Source: Haberlea rhodopensis | Lineage: Eukaryota > Streptophyta > Magnoliopsida > Lamiales > Gesneriaceae | Assembly: GCA_907163345.1 (NCBI GenBank) | Contig: CAJQUN010001227.1 | Span: 24,943-88,942, forward strand | DNA length: 64,000 nucleotides | Direction: 5' to 3' | Shown here: positions 52,530 through 61,691 of the stretch, piece after piece | Position numbering within the stretch: position 1 is the first letter of the stretch | Layout: each line of letters starts with the position of its first letter | Notes under the pieces: model-generated | The model's input: only the letters and a program-made list of their open reading frames with translations | What the model was told of the DNA's origin: nothing | Databases searched by the model: none | Translations under genes and position numbers: made by a program

Positions 52530-52640
52530 TTCTCTCCCCCCCCCCGCGCGCCACTCCCGTCAGCCCCTGCCCCCGCGGCTTCAAGCGGTGCGCCCGCCGC
52601 CGTCCGGCCGCCGATGGGCGCGTCCGACCTACCCACGGCA
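52530..52640 (+). other. GC-rich leader island in the LTR
   Basis: A pyrimidine tract with a run of C and CGCGCGCC, then CCCGCGG and GCCGCCG blocks, inside an otherwise AT-rich LTR. It lies just downstream of the predicted transcription start, so it would form the start of the element's RNA. About 150 bp further on, GGGTAATC could act as a splice donor, but I see no firm evidence of an intron. A copy lies at 59430-59540. Confidence 0.55.
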
Positions 52641-53605
52641 TCGTCTCGGCGAGGCGCTTCTTTCCCCTCCATCAATTCGAAGTTTCATCGCGTGTGGAAG
52701 TCGGATTTTGCGGATGTGCGCCGATCCCCAATTTCTAGGGTTCTTCGATTTTGGTCCGATTTCTTCCGATTTTCGTTTGGGTAATCATCCTAACCCCTTT
52801 TTCGTTATTTTCGTGCAATTCCCTGCCATTTTGTGTTCGATTTGTTCGGATTATTGTTGTTGGTGGGATTGGTTCGAAATTTTGGTTGTATGCATGAAGT
52901 GGGTTCGAATTTGGGGGTTTTGGAAGGGTTGTGGTGATTCTTGTTATGGATTGATAAATTCATGTTGTAGATGCATTATGATGCTTCTTGGATTTCGAAT
53001 TTTAGGGGCTTGGGTTTCGAATTTTAGGGATTTGGATTTCAAATTTGGGGGTTTGGCATGTAGGATGATTATTCATGCTATGGATTGATTAATTCACATT
53101 TTAGATGAATTATGGAATTATTGGGTTCGAAATTGTGAGATTAAGGTTCGATTTTTGTAGGGCATTCTTGAACAAATTTCGATTGTCTCATTTATTTCCT
53201 TCCCTGCATGTACCCTGCCCCGGGTCTTTTAAGAGGATAATTGTCGTGTATTGACAATGTTGTGAGGGATATGGGTGTGCTTGAGCATAGGTTACATGTT
53301 CGTAAATAATGGTGAATTGTTTATCGTGTTAGCACATCATTCCTCGGGGCATGGAACTCGAGCAAGGCTTGGCTCGGACTTCGGAGATTTAAGGTACGTG
53401 CGACGTACGAGCATTACTATATATATGTGAAATGCATAAGGTGTTTTTGATTGCATTGAATGTTTTGCGTATGGTTATATATATATGTTGATATAGCCAA
53501 GGAATGACCCAAATCTTGATATCGCCGCTTGTAGCGTGCGTGACACTAGAGTAGGATGACTCTTGCATGATATATGGGGTACTGGGTTTATATGACTATA
53601 TTATG

Positions 53606-53760
53606 AGACATTTGAGATGTCTAGGTTTGTAAAATCATGTATTCTTCGTAAGACATTTGAGATGTCTAAGTTCGTAGAATCGTGTATTCATTATAAGACA
53701 TTTGAGATGTCTAGGTTTGTAGACTCATGTATTCATTATAAGACACTTGAGATGTCTAAG
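53606..53760 (+). repeat. 45-bp minisatellite in LTR, 3.5 units
   Basis: AGACATTTGAGATGTCTAGG recurs at 53606, 53651, 53696 and (AGACACTTGAG) 53741, spacing 45 bp. Within each unit AGACATTTGAGATGTCT is an interrupted palindrome (AGACAT...ATGTCT). It is present in the 3' LTR too, at about 60507-60661. Confidence 0.9.
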
Positions 53761-54789
53761 TATAATGAAGGATTGGTAAAATAAATGCTAAGGCATTTGA
53801 GCTATCTGTGATTGATAGCAAGGTTGTGAAATCAGTATTAGATATTGTGATATCTGTAATTGCATGTTTAATGAATTTGTAATCACTATATGTTGATATT
53901 CGAGGATCAGGCATGCGATGTGTAAATCAATGTGTTGATTTACTGATTTATGAGATTTGATGAGTTTGATGTTGTGAGAACAGGGACAGTACACGGAATC
54001 CCGGATGAGGATGTTGCCATCCAGGGAGTATCATTTAAATTCATTAGCATTTACCTTTGTTGTAAATTATGAATTTCATTATTATGATTATGGGATTTTG
54101 TGTATTGGTATGCTCACCCCGTTGGGGGCTGTCTCTGTTGGGACAGGTGGACAGGTACATCGATGGCTATGGAGCTGAGCTCGAGCTGTTGATTTGAGGT
54201 ACTCCCAGGATCGTGGTACCAGGGCTTGATGGAGCACGGTATCGTATAGAGTACCTATATATACACCTGATGATTTATACATATTCATATTCATGATGCT
54301 CGCATGTGAGCACGATTATACTTGTATATGGATTGTATATAAAGGCATGAGCCTTTCTCTCTTTCATTTAAGGTTGCATGCAATTAGGTTGAATTGCTAG
54401 AATGATATGAGAGTCATTGGTGTATTATGTGGGTGTTGGAACCCACTTTTGTTGACATATGTGTGGTGTCTTCCCTGGCTGGGAATCTACTTGTATTACT
54501 GCTTTCTGTTGAGTATTATGTGTTCCCTGGCCGGGAATTTTGTTATGTGTTGTACTCTGTTTTGGGATAGCTCTATTTATGGGGAGACTCTGCCCAAATT
54601 TTTGCAAAAGTTTACAATGTGAAAAGTGGCACCAAGGGGTTGGTAAAGGGCAAACATATGAGTCTTTTATTGACAGGCAATGATTAAGTATCATCAGAGC
54701 TTCCCGATTGACATTTTATAGAAAGCATGTACCACACATAGTGGTTAATACACTAATCAAGGTTTAAGGGCTTGGGGTCCTTACATTAG

Positions 54790-54801
54790 TGGTATCAGAG
54801 C
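54790..54801 (+). promoter_or_regulatory. primer-binding site (initiator Met tRNA type)
   Basis: TGGTATCAGAGC, 4 bp after the 5' LTR end. It matches the complement of the 3' end of plant initiator methionine tRNA, the common primer of many Ty3/gypsy and Ty1/copia elements. Confidence 0.93.
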
Positions 54802-55202
54802 AGTGGTTGCTCATTGGGGCTGTTAAGGGCCTAGGAAGTTATTGATAGCACATATTTATGCATGATGGCATTAATGTTGTATAACATAACAAATTGTTTA
54901 TGTGCTCTTATGATATGAAAAGTGGTATTGCTAACCATTGTGGTTGCAGGAATCGTGTGGAACACGATAGGATGACATTTATAGGGATGTCTGGCACTCC
55001 GTGTGTTATGTGCCAAGGAAGCTGGTTTTAAGAAAATCAGATAAAGGGATATTTCCGAGGTAACATGTATTTTACGTTGTCTTGTTGACACATGATGAAT
55101 GCAAAGTGGTGCATTGAGGTTATGATATATGTTATTGTGCATTGTTTTTGCATATGCATGTCTTGAGTCAAAGTTATCTTAGTAAGGATTTTAATGGCTT
55201 AT
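54802..55202 (+). other. leader of the LARD-like element, no gene seen
   Basis: Follows the primer-binding site up to the first tandem repeat. I see no gag-like reading frame and no recognisable motif. If packaging signals exist they may be here or in the hairpin repeats downstream. Confidence 0.6.
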
Positions 55203-55354
55203 GCTAAAGTCCATATGAAGCGATGAAGAGTCCCGCTTATATGGAGTAGCAACGCTAAAGTCCATTGGAAGCGATGAAGAGTTCCGCTTACATGGAGTAG
55301 CAACGCTAAAGTCCAGTGGAAGCGAGGAAGAATTCCGCTTTCCTGGAGTAGCAA
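55203..55354 (+). repeat. 51-bp tandem repeat, 3 units
   Basis: Units begin GCTAAAGTCC at 55203, 55254 and 55305. Each contains GAAGCGATGAAGAGTYCCGCTT, a hairpin with the stem AAGCG/CGCTT, and ends GGAGTAGCAA. Confidence 0.92.
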
Positions 55355-55615
55355 GAAGCATTAAAATGTACTAATGATAAGGGCTCAGGATGAAATAAGG
55401 ATTTAAAGAAGGATATCATGACATTTATTTGTGAAACCATACATTCTCATAATGTGTTTTTATTATGAATTGAATGTGGATGCATAGCGTATATGGCTAT
55501 TGTTGTTAACCCTGATGGTTGCAGGTTACAGGAAATATGGAGTATAAAAAGGAATGATGATTACACATTCCAGGAGTCCTGCTTATGACAGTGAGAATTT
55601 TTATACTTACGCTTG

Positions 55616-55835
55616 ACCGCTAAAAATGTGGAGCGGGCGGGGATGCTCGCTTGCACATGGAGGCGGGGTATTCCATACGAAGCGAGGATGATATACCGCT
55701 TGTATGAAGAAGCTTATGCTTGTACCGCTAAAATGTGGAGCGGGCGGGGATGCTCGCTTGCACATGGAGGCGGGGTATGCCATACGAAGCGAGGATGAGA
55801 TACCGCTTGTATGAAGAAGCGAGGATGAGATGCCG
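55616..55835 (+). repeat. 108-bp tandem repeat, 2 units
   Basis: Units begin ACCGCTAAAA at 55616 and ACCGCTAAAA at 55724. Each contains GGAGCGGGCGGGGATGCTCG, ACATGGAGGCGGGGTAT and AGCGAGGATGA...ACCGCT. CCGCT (55617) and AGCGG (55632) form one inverted pair, and AAGCG...CGCTT another. The last hairpin segment is repeated once more at about 55816-55837. Confidence 0.9.
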
Positions 55836-55937
55836 CTTGTTAGGATGATGATTCATTCCTTTGTGATGACACGGATGATAGCGGTGATGTGTCCCGCTGT
55901 GTCGATTTATATTCATTTCTCTATGAGGACACGGTTT

Positions 55938-56350
55938 ATAGCGATGGTTCATTCCGCTATATTTATTGGCGATGGTTCATTCCGCCAGGTGTATTTATAG
56001 CGACGGTTCATTCCGCTATATTGATTGGCGATGGTTCATTCCGCCAGGTGTATTTATAGCGATGGTTCATTCCGCTATATCTATTGGCGATGGTTCATTC
56101 CGCCAGGTGTATTGATAGCGATGGTTCATTCCGCTATATCTATTGGCGATGGTTCATTCCGCCAGGTGTATTGATAGCGACGGTTCATTCCGCTATATTT
56201 ATTGGCGATGGTTCATTCCGCCAGGTGTATTTATAGCGACGGTTCATTCCGCTATATTGATTGGCGATGGTTCATTCCGCCAGGTGTATTTATAGCGATG
56301 GTTCATTCCGCTATATCTATTGGCGATGGTTCATTCCGCCAGGTGTATTG
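55938..56350 (+). repeat. 59-bp tandem repeat, 7 units with paired hairpins
   Basis: Units start at 55938, 55997, 56056, 56115, 56174, 56233 and 56292, exactly 59 bp apart, with a degenerate eighth at 56351. Each holds two hairpins with nearly the same 11-nt loop (ATGGTTCATTC): one with stem ATAGCG/CGCTAT, the next with stem TGGCG/CGCCA. Units differ at few positions (GATGG/GACGG; CTAT/TGAT/TTAT linkers). Confidence 0.95.
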
Positions 56351-56600
56351 ATAGCGATGCCTCTTTCCGCTACTATGGGGACGATGATTCATACTCAGGT
56401 ATATAGCGAGGTTTCATGCCACTTATTATATGACGAGGTGTCATGCCGTCGATTCTATAGCGAGGGATTTTGCCGCTATGTACTCAGCACAGGATTTTGC
56501 CGCCTTCGAGCGATGGGTGCTGATTACGCACTATTATTGAGCGACGGAGACAGGTATGACGCTATATCACTAGCGATGAGGTATGAGATATTGCTATTTT
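56351..56600 (+). repeat. degenerate continuation of the hairpin repeats
   Basis: Diverged copies of the same motif: TAGCG...CGCTA at 56353, GCGAGGTTTCATGCC, GACGAGGTGTCATGCC, and a well-preserved ATAGCG/CGCTAT pair with an 11-nt loop at 56457-56479. The periodicity is lost. No gene. Confidence 0.7.
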
Positions 56601-59025
56601 ATTAGCTTTATTGTAGCTGGCATGCATTGATATACATGTTTATTATGCCTATTTTACTAGCATGTTAGTGGATGACATACGCTGATGTACATGTATCGTC
56701 ACTAGTGGGCAATGTTTTAGATGCCATGAGTTGGCATGTGTCGTCACGGGATGACGATGACGATGGTGTAGGAGATGTCTTATTAGACATGCATCATCGT
56801 TACGATGATCGATGCGTTGAGTATACGTATTCAGTGGTATGCCTTGGGTGCCAGTACCGAGCACAAGGTGGTGTGTGCGACACCGATGGACGTGACCCTT
56901 ATACCGAGCGGGTTGCTCGAGGAATGGTTGGATGCGCTGTACATGTGATTGTACCGCAGCTTACGATTGGGGGATCATTTTACGAGTGGTGATACCCTTG
57001 AGGTATGCTCGTTGGAATGGCTTTTGGCCATGTGATTTGACGACAGGAGTAATCATGGAGGAAAGTACTCGCTTGCTGTCGATGTGACATGTGGTGGACA
57101 TGATCACACCACCCTTGAGGGTGTAGGATGGGTCCTAAGGGAGTAGGATCAGGTTATGTTAAGTACATAGGGACATTGGGTTGTCCAGGGTGTATCGGCA
57201 TTGAGGAATGTTGGATAAAGACCCATTACTCTATTGAGTTTTCCTCCCATAGTATGTTATACCATGTGGAAACGTCCGTCTTATTGGTAGGTTTGAGGTA
57301 AACCTAAAGAGGCAGAGACTAGGTTGTCTGCCGCGTGTGTGTAGCACCATGATGGGCTTGCTAGAGCCGTTACACTGCTCGTTGGAACCAAGTTTGGCAA
57401 ATCGTAAGGTGATGCGATGTGGATCGTGGTGGACTCTAGTAGTCACCACATCATTTGAGGTTGTTCGTGCCTCGCTGAAACGTGTATACGTTTATGTTTA
57501 ATCTTGGAGACTTGTCTGGGACAGCTCAGGATGTTGGAGTACCAACAAGAGAGTCATCAGGTTGTTATTGACTCAATCTAAAGGAACCCGTGTATTGGGA
57601 TACAATGGGTGTTATTGTATCCAGTTTTTCCGAACGATGGTTCGAGACTTGTGGATCTCGAGTTCGATGGCACTTCCCTTGCGAGGAAGAAGGTAGTATT
57701 ATACCTATTTGGGAATCTTTGAAAGATTCGGTAAGTTGGTACAAGTGGTGTTGATTTTGGGAATCACACCGTGTATTGTTAATCGTCGATTTTCATCCTC
57801 CACTGAGTAAGGAATGACTCAGAATTGACGGTTGTGTTTGGGGCTTAGGGATATATGGTAGATACCCGAGCCGAGTGCATTGAGTATGCATGCGATATCA
57901 GTGCTTAGGCAGGTATACCGGTGAGTATACGGATGCCAGTTATTGATTTCCTCTCTGTTAAGCATAGAGTTATGCTATTTTTGGGATGGTTAAATCTCTA
58001 ATGAGAGATATGGAACACCTTGAGATTGGGAATCTCCATGGCACGATGTTTATGAGGAATAATCGTGAAGTTAGTTGACTCCCTTGAGGAGGGATTTTCT
58101 TGTGAGGGTTAAGGTATTTCCCTTATTGGTGTTTTCCTTCGAGTTATGCGACAGCCTTCCCAAGTTTGGATTGTTAAATCCGAGGATTTTCAAGGGATGG
58201 CAGGATTTCGGATTGGTTGAGTGTCGCTGACGACACAAGCGTTGCGGATGCAATGGGTTTATTGCATGCCCCTTAAGAAATGTAAACTCTGCGGAGTCTC
58301 GGTTGTTATTTATGATCAGGACGTGATTCTTGGAACATCCGGAGGTGGACATCTTGTGAGATGTCTTTTGTTTGAATTTGTGGCCGTGAGTTGCCCAAAT
58401 TAAGTTGCAATGAGGCGACTACTCCTTCGATGGAGGAAGTTTGAAGTGGAAACCAGGTTTGATATGGGTACACCGTGGTTGTACTAGTGTTTCCTTCGTA
58501 ACGATGTATGTTAGACATCGTAAGTCATAGTAAAATATCATTGGATGATATCTTCGATAGAATCAAGAGCGATTCGAATCCTTGCAGTTTCAGTTGACTA
58601 ACTGCTTTTGGACTGTTAGCGTTGAGTTGTGCTGACGCTCTTTGACGTTATGATGGATCTGGAAGTCTATTCCACTCCAGAGTTTGACACGAGGTCAACG
58701 TTCTTACGGTTGAGGTGTCATCGGGACGTGTTCGTACTGTTGTATTAGAACGAAGGATGACTGTCCGATCTACAGTCGTAAGTATTGGTTGATTTGCAGT
58801 CATGAGAGGCTGACTTTTGGGATGACCCGCATCGAGGTACGTTTTACCTCTTGGGTGTTATGTTGGTTTTGGTATGTCGCTCTGTTTCAGAGTTAGATGA
58901 GAGGTAAGTATCCTCGCGTTTATTAATACGATTCTGATATGGTCAGGAATCGAGGTTATGGCTTCATGTTGTTGTGTAGCCTGGGTGTTACGTGATACAC
59001 CAGTGCTAATTTCGAGGACGAAATT
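56601..59025 (+). other. noncoding interior of LARD-like element, right part
   Basis: About 2.4 kb without a reading frame longer than about 106 codons on either strand, and without recognisable gag, protease, RT, RNase H, integrase or chromodomain motifs. Base composition is mixed and not low-complexity. It may be decayed pol sequence too far gone to see by eye, or unrelated filler. The last ~40 bp (CTAATTTCGAGGACGAAATT) look like the end of a chromoviral pol. Confidence 0.65.
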
Positions 59026-59029
59026 CTTT

Positions 59030-59042
59030 TAGTGGGGGATAT
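59030..59042 (+). promoter_or_regulatory. polypurine tract of LARD-like element
   Basis: AGTGGGGGATAT directly before the 3' LTR start TGTGATGACC; it primes plus-strand synthesis. Its presence with an intact PBS means the RNA has both reverse-transcription start signals. Confidence 0.9.
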
Positions 59043-61686
59043 TGTGATGACCAGGGATTATAGGTGTTAATCCCGGAGTATTAATAATCCCTAAAGTGGT
59101 TTTACGTGGCGATTTGGGATTTAATCGAGGTGTTGGGCCTTCTGGGCTCGTTTATTTGGGTAGTTGGGATCGTTGGATCCAGAGGTTGAGATTGTATTCA
59201 CATTACGGTGTAAAACCTAAGAGTTGGGTTTTTAATGTGTCTCGGGATCTCGGGTGCTGGGTGAGCACCGGTAGGGGATTTTGGAGTTAGAGAGAGAGTT
59301 TTTGAAAACAGATGATTTTTAAGGAATCATGATGTATTTGTGGGGCTATTAATTTTTCGGGGTATTTTTGCTATAAATACCATTTAAACCCAAAATTTTA
59401 CACAAAAATTCATTTCAGCCCCTTTATTCTTCTCTCCCCCCCCCCGCGCGCCACTCCCGTCAGCCCCTGCCCCCGCGGCTTCAAGCGGTGCGCCCGCCGC
59501 CGTCCGGCCGCCGATGGGCGCGTCCGACCTACCCACGGCATCGTCTCGGCGAGGCGCTTCTTTCCCCTCCATCAATTCGAAGTTTCATCGCGTGTGGAAG
59601 TCGGATTTTGCGGATGTGCGCCGATCCCCAATTTCTAGGGTTCTTCGATTTTGGTCCGATTTCTTCCGATTTTCGTTTGGGTAATCATCCTAACCCCTTT
59701 TTCGTTATTTTCGTGCAATTCCCTGCCATTTTTGTGTTCGATTTGTTCGGATTATTGTTGTTGGTGGGATTGGTTCGAAATTTTGGTTGTATGCATGAAG
59801 TGGGTTCGAATTTGGGGGTTTTGGAAGGGTTGTGGTGATTCTTGTTATGGATTGATAAATTCATGTTGTAGATGCATTATGATGCTTCTTGGATTTCGAA
59901 TTTTAGGGGCTTGGGTTTCGAATTTTAGGGATTTGGATTTCAAATTTGGGGGTTTGGCATGTAGGATGATTATTCATGCTATGGATTGATTAATTCACAT
60001 TTTAGATGAATTATGGAATTATTGGGTTCGAAATTGTGAGATTAAGGTTCGATTTTTGTAGGGCATTCTTGAACAAATTTCGATTGTCTCATTTATTTCC
60101 TTCCCTGCATGTACCCTGCCCCGGGTCTTTTAAGAGGATAATTGTCGTGTATTGACAATGTTGTGAGGGATATGGGTGTGCTTGAGCATAGGTTACATGT
60201 TCGTAAATAATGGTGAATTGTTTATCGTGTTAGCACATCATTCCTCGGGGCATGGAACTCGAGCAAGGCTTGGCTCGGACTTCGGAGATTTAAGGTACGT
60301 GCGACGTACGAGCATTACTATATATATGTGAAATGCATAAGGTGTTTTTGATTGCATTGAATGTTTTGCGTATGGTTATATATATATGTTGATATAGCCA
60401 AGGAATGACCCAAATCTTGATATCGCCGCTTGTAGCGTGCGTGACACTAGAGTAGGATGACTCTTGCATGATATATGGGGTACTGGGTTTATATGACTAT
60501 ATTATGAGACATTTGAGATGTCTAGGTTTGTAAAATCATGTATTCTTCGTAAGACATTTGAGATGTCTAAGTTCGTAGAATCGTGTATTCATTATAAGAC
60601 ATTTGAGATGTCTAGGTTTGTAGACTCATGTATTCATTATAAGACACTTGAGATGTCTAAGTATAATGAAGGATTGGTAAAATAAATGCTAAGGCATTTG
60701 AGCTATCTGTGATTGATAGCAAGGTTGTGAAATCAGTATTAGATATTGTGATATCTGTAATTGCATGTTTAATGAATTTGTAATCACTATATGTTGATAT
60801 TCGAGGATCAGGCATGCGATGTGTAAATCAATGTGTTGATTTACTGATTTATGAGATTTGATGAGTTTGATGTTGTGAGAACAGGGACAGTACACGGAAT
60901 CCCGGATGAGGATGTTGCCATCCAGGGAGTATCATTTAAATTCATTAGCATTTACCTTTGTTGTAAATTATGAATTTCATTATTATGATTATGGGATTTT
61001 GTGTATTGGTATGCTCACCCCGTTGGGGGCTGTCTCTGTTGGGACAGGTGGACAGGTACATCGATGGCTATGGAGCTGAGCTCGAGCTGTTGATTTGAGG
61101 TACTCCCAGGATCGTGGTACCAGGGCTTGATGGAGCACGGTATCGTATAGAGTACCTATATATACACCTGATGATTTATACATATTCATATTCATGATGC
61201 TCGCATGTGAGCACGATTATACTTGTATATGGATTGTATATAAAGGCATGAGCCTTTCTCTCTTTCATTTAAGGTTGCATGCAATTAGGTTGAATTGCTA
61301 GAATGATATGAGAGTCATTGGTGTATTATGTGGGTGTTGGAACCCACTTTTGTTGACATATGTGTGGTGTCTTCCCTGGCTGGGAATCTACTTGTATTAC
61401 TGCTTTCTGTTGAGTATTATGTGTTCCCTGGCCGGGAATTTTGTTATGTGTTGTACTCTGTTTTGGGATAGCTCTATTTATGGGGAGACTCTGCCCAAAT
61501 TTTTGCAAAAGTTTACAATGTGAAAAGTGGCACCAAGGGGTTGGTAAAGGGCAAACATATGAGTCTTTTATTGACAGGCAATGATTAAGTATCATCAGAG
61601 CTTCCCGATTGACATTTTATAGAAAGCATGTACCACACATAGTGGTTAATACACTAATCAAGGTTTAAGGGCTTGGGGTCCTTACA
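59043..61686 (+). mobile_element. 3' LTR of the LARD-like element
   Basis: 2644 bp, same termini and inner features as the 5' LTR (TATA box at 59371, GC-rich island at 59430-59540, 45-bp minisatellite at about 60507-60661). It is followed directly by the right copy of the target duplication. Confidence 0.93.
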
Positions 61687-61691
61687 CAATA
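61687..61691 (+). other. target-site duplication, right copy (CAATA)
   Basis: CAATA directly after the 3' LTR, then satellite continuing with TGTTATATTTAC in the phase expected from the left flank. Confidence 0.93.

Larger units (their letters stand above)
52144..54785 (+). mobile_element. 5' LTR of the LARD-like element
   Basis: 2642 bp, TGTGATGACC...CCTTACA. Near the start an 8-bp inverted pair GGGATTAT/ATAATCCC (52155-52192) brackets a small hairpin. A TATA box is at 52471, a GC-rich leader at about 52530-52640, and a 45-bp minisatellite at 53606-53760. It differs from the 3' LTR by only two single-base homopolymer length differences that I could find (G run near 52352, T run near 52830). 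Reading frames in it are not conserved between the two LTRs and are not genes. Confidence 0.93.
52144..61686 (+). mobile_element. complete non-autonomous LTR retrotransposon (LARD-like)
   Basis: 9543 bp: LTR 52144-54785, PBS, noncoding interior of 4257 bp, polypurine tract, LTR 59043-61686, flanked by the duplication CAATA. The LTRs are near identical, so insertion is very recent. No gag, protease, RT or integrase frame exists on either strand; the longest frame inside is about 114 codons and is made of tandem repeats. The PBS, the LTR start TGTGATGACC and the internal 3' end TTCGAGGACGAAATTC resemble Tekay/Del-type chromoviruses. Proteins of such a relative probably mobilised it. The partner is inferred, not seen. 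Confidence 0.9.

Noticed and set aside
52588..53088. 166-codon frame with a proline/arginine-rich start in the LTR
   Set aside because: One T-run difference changes it to 116 codons in the other LTR (59488-59838), and it has no recognisable domain. It follows the GC-rich leader island by chance.
54790..54801. tRNA gene
   Set aside because: Only 12 bases match the end of initiator Met tRNA. It is a primer-binding site beside an LTR; no tRNA body is present.
56261..56605. 114-codon frame in the LARD interior
   Set aside because: It runs through the 59-bp tandem repeat and has no similarity to gag or pol that I can see.
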